Of a stretch of 64,000 bases of DNA, positions 29,601 to 40,779 are shown in pieces (within the stretch, counting starts at the first letter, position 1; each line of letters opens with the position of its first letter). The notes beneath the pieces were generated by a model. The model had not been told where the DNA came from, did no database searches, and worked only from the letters and a program-made list of their open reading frames with translations. The position numbers were made by a program, and so were the translations under genes. This stretch comes from Physcomitrium patens (lineage: Eukaryota; Streptophyta; Bryopsida; Funariales; Funariaceae), in assembly GCF_000002425.4 (NCBI RefSeq), contig NC_037255.1, positions 1,929,847-1,993,846 on the forward strand. The letters are read 5' to 3'.

Positions 29601-30070
29601 CAAAATCGTCAAGGTACTCTCAAAAAATATCATTCATCATATGTTGAAAGACCGTTGGAGCATTGATAAGACCAAATGGCATGACATTATACTCAAAATG
29701 GCGATACCTTGTACGGAACGTTGTCTTCCACTCATCTCCTTCCTTGATTCGTACGAGGTTGTAAGCTCCTCTTAGATCAATTTTTGTAAAGATCCTTGCA
29801 CATCCAAGTTGTTCTAAGAGACCAGAAATCAAAGGTAACGGGTAAAAATTCTTCTTTGTTACCTTGTTGAGGCCTCGATAGTCCACGCACATCCGCAATG
29901 AGCCATCTTTCTTCTTCATAAATAAGATGGGTGCTCTAGTTGACGATTTTGAATGACGGATGAAGTTCTTGGCTAGATTCTCGTCAATGTACTTCTGCAA
30001 CTCTGCCAACTCTGTCTGCGATAGATTGTAGATTGGGCCAAAAGGCAGTTGTACTCCTTCTTGCAAGTCT
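29600..30070 (-). mobile_element. Fossil C: reverse transcriptase core
   Basis: Reads [38 protein letters not shown] and [18 protein letters not shown], textbook Ty3/Gypsy reverse transcriptase blocks on the minus strand. The catalytic box region follows immediately. Confidence 0.9.
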
Positions 30071-30320
30071 ATGGCACAATCATATGGTCAGTGTTCTGGT
30101 AGCATGTCGACATTCTTCTTTTCAAACACGTCTTTAAAATCCTTATATTACTCAGTTATACTTGCTGTGGAGATCTTCTCCCCAGTAGTTGGAGCCGCAT
30201 AAATGAAAAACGGTGTGCCTTCCTTAGACGATCTTATAAACGCTCTTGCTCCAATAAATAAGAATTTCTCTATTCGGGGTTTTCTACTAGGCTTGCTCTT
30301 GGGTGGTTTTGTAGGAAAGG

Positions 30321-30725
30321 TCATCTTCCCAACTTCCAATCTATGGATGGGTAATGCTTTTCCAACCAGGAAAGACCAAGAATAACAGGATTTGATGGGG
30401 TTCTAATAATATTGAAAATAATATGACTACTATGGCCCTTAAACGTCACTTGTATAGATTCTGATTCATGGATGACACTACCAAACAATAAAGATCGCCC
30501 ATCTTTGACCTCAACGTGAACAGGTTTGAATTTTTGTACTAAAGGGATCTTATGGTGCTTCATAAATTCTTCGTCTACGAAACAAGGAGATGGTCCTAAA
30601 TCTAATAATACAAAGGTTCTCATTTTCTGAGGGTCAATAAGCAAAGGGATTGTAAAGCAAAGGGCAAGTTGAGCGGATAGAAAGGAACCTGGTTGTTGTT
30701 GCGATATTTCACTGTCCAGCCGCAC
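30321..30725 (-). mobile_element. Fossil C: aspartic protease region
   Basis: Contains VLLDLGPSPCFVDEEF, in place of a DSGA-type active-site loop, and VILGLSWLEKHYPSIDW, which marks the end of chromovirus proteases. Confidence 0.82.
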
Positions 30726-30730
30726 GGTTC

Positions 30731-31756
30731 CTATTGTAGCTGGGCATCCTCGTTTTCCTGAACAAACGCGTCCCTAGTCTTGACAATACGTTGATTTTGC
30801 TTCTTGGGATAGTTTCCAACTTTGTGGCCTTCTTCACCGCAATACAAGCATAGACCTTCTTCTATACACCGCTTTTTTTTTTCTAGAGTAAGGGATTTGA
30901 CATGTACTTCATCAATTTGCATGTCTTCTACCTTTGAATGTCAATTCACGCTGCTTGCCGATATAATTGAGGCGTGACAAACCATATGTTGTCTTGAACG
31001 TTGGTCTTGGTGACGTTGGAATAGGTGATTATCACACTTCACAGCTTGGCTAATAGCTTCGTTGAGCATTTACGGATCAGGAAGAGTTAACAGCAAATTC
31101 TTCACATCATCCCTTAAATCCCAATAGAATTGACTCATCAATGCTTCTTCATCCCAATTGATGTCGTATGCTAATTGCTTGAAATCCGATGCATAGACTG
31201 ATGTAGAGCGCATCCCTTGTCGTAGTGACCGGATCTTTGTTGTAGCCCATCGAACCTTGTCGTGTTCACCAAATGCTTCCGCAAACGCCTCCAAAAAGGT
31301 TTCAAAGTTGTTTAGTATGGACGATCGTTTTCCAAACAAAGGAGCAAACCATGATAGAGCTTGCCCTATAAGTAAGGTTCCAACAAGCCCAACACGTGAC
31401 TCCTCCGTTGGATAGCATTCGGGCTGTAAAACTGTTATCAACCTGATTTGGTTGACGAATCCTCGAAACTTGGAACATGTACTATCGAACTTGTCTAGAA
31501 GGCTAACTCGGGGCTCCTTATGTTGTAGAATTAGCAGTGCTTGTCAAACTTGAGGCAAAGTTGCTTCTCCAAGTGCAGAAGTTTTAGGCTGGTGCAACCT
31601 AGATTGTGCCATCCTAGATGCTCCATCATTATGAAGCCTTGCCACGACTCCTTCAATCTCTGCAATTCTTTGCGATAACGTAGCGAAGGCATTCATGATA
31701 GCATCCAACTTGGACTCCGAACTTTCCGTCATACTAATGTCTTGGCCTCCGGCCAT
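30731..31756 (-). mobile_element. Fossil C: Gag region with CCHC knuckle
   Basis: Includes a capsid-type segment (FRGFVNQ-like start, SWFAPLFGK, RSLRQGMRSTSVYASDFKQL) and a CLYCGEEGHKVGNYP knuckle near 30.81-30.85 kb. Confidence 0.8.
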
Positions 31757-31994
31757 TCTAAGAGAAGGACAAAAATGACTCTACAAAAAGACAATATTGG
31801 TTTAGAAGAGGATACTCCGCAACTTCTAAAATGCCTTAAGAGCTTCAAGAAAAGGGGTAATCCACTCTCTCCAAAAAGAATAAGACTCCAATATTGTAAC
31901 AAAAGAAGTATCAGTTTGGAGGAGGGTAATCCGTAACCTCTAAAATGCTAGTACACTTTCAAGCAGAGGGATAATCCACACTCTAACGAAGAAG

Positions 31995-32011
31995 AAACTA
32001 ACTCTGATATC
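31995..32011 (-). promoter_or_regulatory. Primer-binding site of chromovirus C, initiator-Met tRNA type
   Basis: On the minus strand the sequence just inside the LTR reads ATATCAGAGTTAG, matching the TGGTATCAGAGC consensus complementary to initiator methionine tRNA with a few changes. Confidence 0.7.
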
Positions 32012-32247
32012 TGGGGTGAATGAAGTCTCGATAAACTGTCATAGACACAGAAATATAGACTTGAGATCTAACAAGAAGTTCAAGAAGAACTGGCAAGTTA
32101 TAGATTAATCAGATGAATATAAGAACAACACTAGAGAGGTGAGCTAAAGCTCCAAGAGATGTATTGTCGAGACTGAAGAACTCTTCAGCCTGGATTCCAA
32201 TATATATTCCTATTTAGGAAGCTTCTCAAGTAACTTCTACTAACTAA

Positions 32248-32265
32248 GAAGCTTCTAGAAGGTTC
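32248..32265. promoter_or_regulatory. Perfect four-unit heat-shock element in LTR of chromovirus C (copy 1)
   Basis: GAAGCTTCTAGAAGGTTC holds GAA at 32248, TTC at 32253, GAA at 32258 and TTC at 32263, all at exact 5-bp spacing, which is the binding pattern of trimeric heat-shock factors. It lies about 40-65 bp upstream of the TATA-like box in element sense. Confidence 0.7.
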
Positions 32266-32378
32266 CAGAGACTTGCTTCTAAAAGGTTCTAGAAACTTAT
32301 TTCTAAAAGGTTCTAAGGACTATATCCCTAACATCTTCTACTAACTAAAAAGCTTCTCAAGTAATTTCCATCAACTAG

Positions 32379-32396
32379 GAAGCTTCTAGAAGGTTC
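32379..32396. promoter_or_regulatory. Perfect four-unit heat-shock element in LTR of chromovirus C (copy 2)
   Basis: The same 18 bases recur exactly 131 bp from copy 1. Further perfect runs lie at 32413-32425 (GAA, TTC, GAA) and 32437-32444 (GAA, TTC). Confidence 0.7.
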
Positions 32397-32465
32397 CAGA
32401 GACTTGTTTTTAGAAGGTTCTAGAAACTTGTCTCTAGAAGGTTCTAAGGACTATGTCCCTAACAT

Positions 32466-33816
32466 CGATTATCAAACTCAATTGAAATCAAATCCTGAGG
32501 CACAAAACCGAGCACCTACAATAATTTTAGGGTTCTTTGATAGATCAAATAGTGGAATTTGAAAGATACTTGATAGGATTTTTTTGGATATTGATTTTGA
32601 GTGATTTAAGTGTGTAATGACTTTGTAGGAGCTTTGCAAAGTCTCAATTGTTTTGGATGATTTTGGAATTTATAAAATAAAAAAAATTTATGATTTGGAG
32701 AATTTTGTAAGTTTGTTAGTAGATATAAAGTTCAAATTTTAAGAAATTATGTGAATAGTTGTCTAAAGTATATGCTCTAAGTTTGAACTTGATCAAATTC
32801 TAAAATTTAAGGTTATTGAATTTCAAGTAGGTTGAGTTCTTGGAAATTGGACTTTAAGGAATAGTTACCATTTCAAAGATCTTTAGCAATCTACTAATTA
32901 GATTGGAATGAAATTTATATGTGAAGATAAAAGACTTGATTTGTTATACATGTGTGAAATTTGAGAGCAATTGAATGATTTGAAAGAGAGATATTGGCAT
33001 TGGAAGTTCAACATTTAGATTGGAATAGGAGACAAATCAATACCCAAGCGGATTTTAGGATTTTCTTTCTATTTGATGAGTATAATTATATTCAAATTTT
33101 GTATGCTTATTGCTAATTTAGTTGTTCAAAAGTATATAATATTTTAAATAAGATCAATAATTTAATCAATAGATATTGAGGTTCTAAATTGTATTAGAAT
33201 TAAATTGAGTAGATTAGGTTTTGGTTAGGATTTGGTATAGAGTTAGGACTGGATTAGGATTTAGGATTTGATTAAGGTTTGATTAGGATTTGAAGTTGGA
33301 TTAGGATTTAGGATTTGCTTAGGATTTAGATTTTAGGATTTTTTTAGGATTTAGGTTTTACTTAGGATTTAGGATTTAGAATTTTTTTAGGATTTAGGAT
33401 TTAATATTTGCTTAGGATTTAGGATTTAAGATTTTCTAAAGATTTAAGATTTAGAATTTGGCTTAGGATTTGATTGAAATCCATTAAGATTTCAACTAGG
33501 ATTAAATTAGGATTCTGTTGAGATTTATTTAAGATATATTTGTCATTATTCTAATATTTTTTTAGGATTTCTTAAAGATTCTTTTAAAGTTTATTATAGA
33601 TTTTTTTGAACTCCTTTAAGATTTCTTATTGTTTCATTTATAATTTCTTTAAGGTTTCTTTTGAATTGGATTATAGCTTGCTTAGCATTATAAAGATTCA
33701 ATTAGAATTTATTTAGTATTCTATTAGAATTATGATTTTTTGGTTGCAATTTACATTCTACTTTCTATAACCAGGTGCCTAATGCATTCTCAAGTAAGAC
33801 TTCACATAATATGACA
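32466..33816 (+). repeat. Old AT-rich LTR-like sequence, plus orientation (left arm)
   Basis: Its end, GCATTCTCAAGTAAGAC...CATAATATGACA, parallels the LTR end of element B (CGTTCTCGAGCAGG...CGTAATACGACA), with nearly all CG pairs replaced by CA or TG. The middle (33230-33480) is a degenerate tandem of TTAGGATT words. The right border abuts the RNase H region of the Copia relic, and the left border abuts the LTR of chromovirus C. It reads as a solo or remnant LTR of a very old insertion. Confidence 0.6.
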
Positions 33817-35000
33817 ATGCTTCAACCAAATAGCTTCAATAGTCTATGTTGGTAAACTCATATATTCAAATTTGGTAGATGACTTGGCTATTATTTTCTA
33901 TCATTTACATTACCATATGATTGTTGTTTTAGCTAGAGTGAAATAGTATTCTATTAAGATATGATGTCCAATTAGCATCTCATTAGCTTTAGACTTTTTT
34001 GTAGAGATTTGATTTATAGAAAAGGTAAAAATCATAAGTTATTTTGATGTATATAAATATATATTTGATAGTTTTTGGTGTGATGTTTGTAGCTTTGGCA
34101 TATACTTTAAGACATTGCTAATTACAAATGAAATATTTGATTGTATAGTTTAAAAAAGATGAGCTTTTCAACCATGCAACAATATTCATGATTATCTATA
34201 AGAAGAGTTTTAATATGTATAAAGAGCAATAAGCCAAAAAATAGAAATACATGTTCATTTTTTTAATTCTAAATTCTAAATTCTTATTTTGTTTTTTTAG
34301 CATACTATGATTAAGATAGAAATAGTCCAATTAAAAGGATTATAAATTTGATATTTAAATATTTATTGATGAGACCAAAGTTATTCATATCAAATTCTTT
34401 ATTTAATTATTTTTTTGACTAATATATTTTGTTGTTACTCCTTCTAGTTAAAAAGAAGCCATTAACATAGCTTATAAGTATTTTTTTTTATTATTAATAT
34501 CAATGCTGTAGATATTGTAATTAGTAGTATTTTTTTTTATCATATCTAAATTTTTCAAATAAGTATCTAACCTCTCATATCATATTTTTGGACTTTAATA
34601 TAGACCAAAGAGTAACTTCATGAATTTGTATACATAGTATTTTTGACTAGGTGTGATGAAGCCATGTAGCTATTCTATATAGATTTTATCAAAGAGGTTG
34701 CTATATAAGAAAGTAGTCTTAATATCTAGATGATGGATGGAGTGATTTTTTAAGACAACTCTAACTACTAAAGATCTAATCATAGACCATTTTTTTACAT
34801 GAGCAAAGACTTCATTGAAGTTGATTCCATTTTCTTATTCAAATCCTTGATCCAAAAGAAATGCCTTCTTCTTCAATAGTTGATTATTAATGCCAATTTT
34901 CGTTTTAAATATCCATTTATAATTGATTATATATTTTTCTAGAAGCAACGGTACAAGAGTCTAAGTATCATTTTTAGTAATACATAAAAATTTATCTTGA
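33817..35000 (-). mobile_element. Copia relic E: reverse transcriptase and RNase H regions
   Basis: On the minus strand, GINFNEVFAHV, HHLDIKTTFLY and NNFGLINKYLNIKF correspond to the Copia blocks GIDYxExFAPV, HQLDVKTAFLxG and DLGxxxYFLGIE. Near 33.85 kb the words AKSSTKFEYMSL and EAIWLKH match the Copia RNase H STEAEYxAL and EAIWLR blocks. Confidence 0.75.
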
Positions 35001-35525
35001 ATAGCATAAAGCCAATATTTATTAATAAGTACTTTTGTAAGAATAATTTTATTGTTGTTATCATCTATTGAGTGTTAGATAATACATATATCCATGTCTT
35101 CAAGTATAATAAAAAGAATACAATCTTTTAATTTGATATTTTTTTATTTAATGTGAGTTGAATATCAAGGAAAGAAAATAGATTGGTCTATGCTTGGTGA
35201 GCCTAAAGGTTGAATCAATATTGTAGTTAGAAAAAATTGAAGCATATTAGATGAAGATAGAATGTCAATAGAATCATTGAGATGATTAATTGAGTTAACA
35301 TCTATTGTAATGATAATTTTATTGGTAGTATAATTAAAACACCTATAGGCTTTAAAGTTATCATAATCTTATGGTTTTCATTTTTGAATGGCTAATAATA
35401 TTGATAGAAAGAACTTGAGATAATTTTGCTAGTTTGGTATAGGTCAAGGTATTTAATTTTTTTTAAGATCTTCTTGTTTTTGTGAACCATAGTTTGCTTA
35501 AATAGGATGTGCTACATATACATCA

Positions 35526-35812
35526 TCATTTTGAATCAAAAATTATATAACAACATGTAGTTGACAAACATCCTAATAAATTCTTCATCATATCAAATAT
35601 ATAAAAAATGAGATTCAAGTGTTTTTTATTTTCAAGGTATGTAATTAATTGGACTATAATAAGTAGGATTTTTCTACCAACAATAGTTATAATAGATACA
35701 AAAGTAGAATTGTCATTAATTAATAAGAATAGGTTGCTTGTTATATGAGTGCTAGTATCAGAATCTACGACTAATTTAAAAAGTTCCTGCAAAGCTTTTA
35801 CTACTATCATAG
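35526..35812 (-). mobile_element. Copia relic E: protease region
   Basis: FKLVVDSDTSTHITSN stands for the Copia WLLDSGASxHMT active-site block and IFDMMKNLLGCLS for the VPxLKKNLLSVS block that leads into integrase. Confidence 0.75.
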
Positions 35813-35817
35813 ATATA

Positions 35818-36362
35818 TGCATGTAAGCAAATAATTACATGTATAAATAGGTAGAAGTAAGTAAAAGTAGATAAAAGTAAGTTAGTTCTATAATATTTGC
35901 TATAAAAGCTTTCTAGAAGCTTCATACACACTGTTTTGACTTTATAGATGTCTTTAATTGATTTTTTGGATTAGAAACGTGGTCAATATGTTGGCCATGT
36001 ACCACACATGTTGTTAGCTTGAAGACCAAAGTAACTATGTAGCCTACACGTAAAAAAACTTGCCTTGTAAGTCAAGACATGTGTTCTACAAAGTCAACAC
36101 ATATTGAAGGTCCAATAGAACATTGTCACATAGTCCCTAATTAGATAGTATATATAGAGGCAAGAGTGAAGCCTTCTTCACTCTTGTCAACTCTTTTCTT
36201 CTTTCTAGTCTAGTTTTAAGAGTCTCTAGTTTTCTTGGCTTTTGGCAATAGCCATTCCAGTTTCTTTCTTAATATACATATCAAATTATTTCTATTGTAT
36301 CATCTTTCTTTGAGAAAAGTCTCACTTGTTTATTTATTTTTAACATATTTTTGTCCTTGACA
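35818..36362 (+). repeat. 5' LTR of chromovirus D
   Basis: TGCATGTAAGCAAATAATT...GTCCTTGACA, parallel to 41645-42189. A TATA-like TATATATAG lies near 36147-36155. Confidence 0.88.
35911..35923. promoter_or_regulatory. Perfect three-unit heat-shock element in LTR of chromovirus D
   Basis: TTCTAGAAGCTTC has TTC at 35911, GAA at 35916 and TTC at 35921. The partner LTR keeps GAAGCTTC at 41732-41739 but its third unit is one base out of register. Confidence 0.6.
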
Positions 36363-36380
36363 GATTGACAAGAGTACACT

Positions 36381-36396
36381 TACAATATCAGAGCTT
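36381..36396 (+). promoter_or_regulatory. Primer-binding site of chromovirus D, initiator-Met tRNA type
   Basis: ACAATATCAGAGCTTT matches the TGGTATCAGAGC consensus with small changes and lies about 20 bases inside the 5' LTR. Confidence 0.75.
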
Positions 36397-36574
36397 TGTC
36401 TAATCTTGATTAAAAATGGATTATCCCTTTCTCTTGATAAGACATAAGTATATTAGAAGTTATGGATTACCCTCTTCTAAACTCATATTATCCTTAGTAT
36501 TTTCTTTGTTTTTAAGTCCTTTCTTCTATTTTTCTTGAGCGATATTAGACATCTTCTCTTTTTTGAGTGCTATC

Positions 36575-37500
36575 ATGGCAGAACTTGTTGAAATGAAGAG
36601 TGCAATGGCACAAATACAAGAGCAATTGACGGAGTAAATGCTTGTGATGCTTCAACTCAATTTATTACCACAAGGAGCAACAAGATTGGCAGGAAGTGAA
36701 GATATAGAAATGATTGGAGCTGCTTTAACATCTGCACCAAATCATATCCATTTTCCTATAGTGGAACGCCCTTCCAATATTAGAGAACCAAGAATTGTCC
36801 TACCCGAGAAGTTTGATGGCACCAGATCAAAGTTTAGAGGATTTATCAATCAAGTACAACTTGTGATTGAACTTCAATCCCAAAGCTATCCAACTCCAGG
36901 ATCGTAAGTTAGATTCATTGGTATGCTTCTTTCAAGTTCAGCATTATCATGGTTTTCATCTTTTTTTGAACGACAAGATCCAATATTGAATAATCTAGAG
37001 GTTTTTTTGGCAGAGTTTTGATCCATATATAGAAAACATGATGCAATTTGTATTGCAACCAATAAGATCCATATTTTGTGATAAGGCAATCGATCAGTAA
37101 CATTGTATGCTTCACAATTTTGACAACTTGCAACTAATATCAAGTAGGATAATGCTGTACTTATTAGCCAATTTTTCTACGGATTACAATATGAAGTAAA
37201 AAAAATTAATGCTCAACTTATCTGATTTTTAAACATTGAGCCAAGCAATTGACTTTGATGTGAAGTATGACAATCATCTTTTTGAATTCCAATCTGAGAA
37301 CCATACAAGTGGACCTCAACATTACGATAATTCAATGGCAACAGCAACATCTCTTCAACACATACATTCGAAAGTAGAGCATATGCAAATTAATGTAGTA
37401 CGTTTTAAACCTCTTACTGAGCAAAAAAAGACTCGTCTTCATCAAGAAGGATTGTGCTTATATTTTGGAGAACCTAAACACACTGCTTAACATTCCCAAA
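36575..37500 (+). mobile_element. Chromovirus D: Gag region
   Basis: Starts MAELVEMKSAMAQIQEQL, a coiled-coil-like N terminus. The capsid start PEKFDGTRSKFRGFINQ and a degenerate knuckle (CLYFGEPKH) follow. Confidence 0.8.
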
Positions 37501-37587
37501 GAAGCGACACAACCATAAAATGAGGAATATGACAATCAAAGAAGATAGCATGTCGGAAAACAAATTTTTCCAGCTACAATAGGGATC

Positions 37588-37980
37588 GTGCGGCTGGAAC
37601 CTTGTACAATGCCTAGTGAAGGTCCTATCGTCTCCTCAGAACCCTCTCCATATTTTACAATAAATATTATTCTAGGACCTAAACATCACAAAGCCTCTGC
37701 CGTACTAGATTCAATAGCCTCAACATGTTTCTTAGATGAAGAAATTGCTAAAAGACATAGCATATTTTTAGTGAAGAAAACTAAACTTATTCATGTAGAA
37801 GTCATAGATGGTCGTCCATTATCTCCAAGAGATGTTACTTATAAAACACTTCCTATAAAAATAGCAACTAATGGTCATAGTAGCTTTGTAATATTTAATA
37901 TCATTAGATCTCCTTCTAATCTAGTCATTTTAGGTTTATCATTGCTAGAAAAATATAACTCTAAAATAGATTAGACTTCT
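37588..37980 (+). mobile_element. Chromovirus D: aspartic protease region
   Basis: AVLDSIASTCFLDEE occupies the DSGA active-site position, and NLVILGLSLLEKYN matches the conserved protease end. Confidence 0.82.
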
Positions 37981-38319
37981 CATAGTCTTGAATTTTTTGA
38001 AAGTATAACTAAGAGCATAGTTAATCAAGTAGAAAGTCATAAGTCTAATATAATTAAACCTATATTTATAGGTGCAAGAGTTTTCTTGCATACTACAAAA
38101 GAAAGATCACCTTGTGTCATTTATGCCACATATGTTTTTACTGGTAGAAAGATTTCAAGTAGCATTCCAAGCCAATATCAAGATTTTTAAGATATATTTG
38201 AGAAGAAGAATGCGGATACTCTTCTGGAACATCGTTCCTATGACTGCTCAATTGACCTTCAAGAAAGAGCACAACCGCCATTTGGATCAATCTACAATTT
38301 ATTTCAAAATGAATTGACT

Positions 38320-39000
38320 AAACTCAAGGAGTATATTAAAGAGAATCTGGCCAAAAACTTCATACGCCATTCCAAATCTCTAGCATGAGTTCCAATTTTA
38401 TTTGTGAAGAAAAAAGATAGGTCATTGTGAATGTGTGTCGATTATTGAGGACTCAATAAAATCACTATAAAAAATAGGTACTCGCTACTTTTGATATCCG
38501 GACTCTTTGATCAATTGAATCAAGCTAAGATCTATACAAAAATAGATCTATGAGGAGCATACAATTTGGTACGCATCAAAGAAGGAGATGAATGGAAGAC
38601 TACATTTCGAACAAGATATGGACATTTCGAATACATCGTCATACCTTTTGGACTTACAAATGCACGAGCAGCATCCCAACATCTAAAGAATGATGTCCTT
38701 TGGGAGTTTTTAGATGATTTTGTTGTCTGTTACTTAGACAACATCTTAATCTATTCTAAGAACATAGAAGAACATGGACTTCATGTTCATCATGTATTAC
38801 AAAAACTAAGGAATGCGGGACTCTATACCAAGATAAAAAAGTGTGTATTTCACACTACTCAAGTTGACTTCTTAGGATACATCATTTCAAATGATGGACT
38901 TATGATGGATTCTAAGAAAGTTCAAACTATTATGGATTGGAAGATCTCAAAAATGATAAGAGATGTCCAATGCTTTTTAGGATTTGCCAACTACTATTAG
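38320..39000 (+). mobile_element. Chromovirus D: reverse transcriptase region
   Basis: [38 protein letters not shown] in place of the YxDD box region, and FLGFANYY are all standard Ty3/Gypsy blocks. Confidence 0.88.
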
Positions 39001-39069
39001 ATTTTCATCAAAGACTTCTTTCAAGTTGCAGCTCCACTTACATGTTTGACTTATAAAGACAAACTTCAA

Positions 39070-39500
39070 TAGAATCAAAAAGCTGAAGTAGCATTTGAAG
39101 CTTTGAAGACAGCCTTTGCTTCTACACCAATCTTGTATTGCGTTGATTTTTCTAAGCCATTTTTTATGGAAATAGACACATCAGACTTTGCTTTGGGTGC
39201 CGTATTGTCACAAATGGGAACAGATGATAAACTTCATCCAATAGCTTTTCATTTTAAAAAATTTTCAATAGTCGAGATTAACTACGAGATCCACAACAAA
39301 GAACTTCTTGCAATCACAGATTCATTTCAAGAATGGTGCCATTATCTAAAAGGTGCTTCTAGCCAAGTCACAGTATATATGGATTATAAGAACCTTGAAT
39401 ATTTTATGTCAGCACATGTTTTGAATCGTTGCACAGCCCGTTGGAGTATGTCTTTGTCAAGATTTGAATTCAAGATCACTTATTGACCAAGAAAATAATA
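39070..39500 (+). mobile_element. Chromovirus D: RNase H region
   Basis: Reads EIDTSDFALGAVLSQMG, INYEIHNKELLAI and ARWSMSLSRFEFKITY. Confidence 0.88.
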
Positions 39501-39759
39501 AAGTTTGTCAGATGCACTCTCTAGATAATCTTAAATTGTACCAAAGAAAGGGGATACTACTTTCAATCAACAACTGCCAAATCTCTTGAAGCTAGAGCAT
39601 CTTCACCTTTGAGCAATAAAATCAACACTAACTATTGATTCAACTTTCATTAAGCAAGTTCATTCAAGTATGTCTTTTAATCCTCTTATTCATGATATTA
39701 AAGAAAATCCTTCAAAGTCTCATGATACTTCCAAATTTGAATTCAAGAAGAATCTACTA

Positions 39760-40480
39760 TATTTTGAAGGACGCCTATATATTCCAGAAGGTAAAGCTCG
39801 ATTATGTGTTCTTCAAGCTCGTCATGACTTTCCAGCAGCATGACATTTTGATTACAATAAAACTTTGGAACTAATATTCAAGGACTTTTGGTGGCCCCAA
39901 ATGTGGAAAGCAGTCAAAGATTTTGTACAATCTTGTGATGTTTGCTCGAGATCAAAAATTCCTCATCATCGACCTTATGGACTTCTTCAGCCATAACCCA
40001 TTCCAGAACAACCATGGTCTTCTATTTCTATGGACTTCATCACGGATCTTTCAATCTCAGATTTTTATGACTATATTCGTGATAGTAGATCGTTTTACCA
40101 AGATGGCACATTTTATATCATATACAAAATCTATAACAGGTGAAGAAACAACTAAGCTCTTTCTTAACAATATTTATTGCTATCATGGATTATCCAAGGA
40201 TATTATATCAGATAGAGGAATTCAATTTGTATTAAGATTTTGGCGGATTCTTTTTAAGATTCTAAAAATGGATATAAAACTATCTTCGATATTCTATCCT
40301 CAAACTAATGGAAAAATGAGGCATATTAATTAAGTTTTGGAGTAGTATTTAAGATATATCATTAACTACCAACAAGATGATTGGACAACTCTTTTATCAT
40401 TGATAGAGTTTGCTTACAATAACACAGTACATTCTTCTACAAAACAAACACCTTTCTTTGCCAATTATGGTTATATTCCA
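39760..40480 (+). mobile_element. Chromovirus D: integrase region
   Basis: An H2C2-like zinc segment with DFWWPQMWK near 39.87 kb is followed by a core with FVIVDRFTKMAHF, HGLSKDIISDRG and FYPQTNGK. Confidence 0.85.
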
Positions 40481-40779
40481 TGACTTGATACTTTTGACTT
40501 TTCAATAGTTGATAATCCTATTGCAAAAGATTTAGAAATTTATTTGTCAGCGCTACATGCAACGATGAAGGTGCAGTTAAAAGAAGTTCAAGAACAACAA
40601 AAGGTCAATGCAGATGTCTATCAAAAGGAACAACCACCATTCTACATAGGTGATAAGGTATGGTTACTTTGTTGCAATATCAAGACCACTCCTCCTTGTG
40701 ACAAATTGGACTATTGAAGGCTTGGACCATTTTCTATTTTTGTACAAATCAATCCAGTTGCATATTATTTACACCTACC

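Larger units (their letters stand above)
18316..32465 (-). mobile_element. Chromovirus fossil C (Ty3/Gypsy with chromodomain, minus strand), split by element B
   Basis: Gag, protease, reverse transcriptase, RNase H, integrase and chromodomain regions occur in this order on the minus strand, with an upstream LTR at 32012-32465. The plus-strand element B (20308-28948) sits inside its RNase H region with a short target duplication (ACGG/ACGGT) on both sides. A downstream LTR is not seen: the left border meets fossil A. The element is broken in many places. Its closest relative in the window is chromovirus D at 35.8-42.2 kb. The integrase and chromodomain resemble Tcn1-like chromoviruses known from mosses and fungi (lineage inferred). 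Confidence 0.88.
32012..32465 (-). repeat. Upstream LTR of chromovirus C with duplicated promoter unit
   Basis: On the minus strand it starts TGTTAGGGACATAG and ends ACCCCAG beside the primer-binding site. The upstream half is a tandem duplication of a unit of about 130 bp (around 32210-32336 and 32337-32465), each carrying GAA/TTC arrays. A TATA-like TATATATT lies downstream of them at about 32200-32208. This is a promoter-like layout. Confidence 0.8.

Noticed and set aside
33230-33480. Interstitial telomere array
   Set aside because: The words are TTTAGGA-like with irregular spacing and mirror an LTR partner at 43.4-43.6 kb. A true TTTAGGG array is not present.
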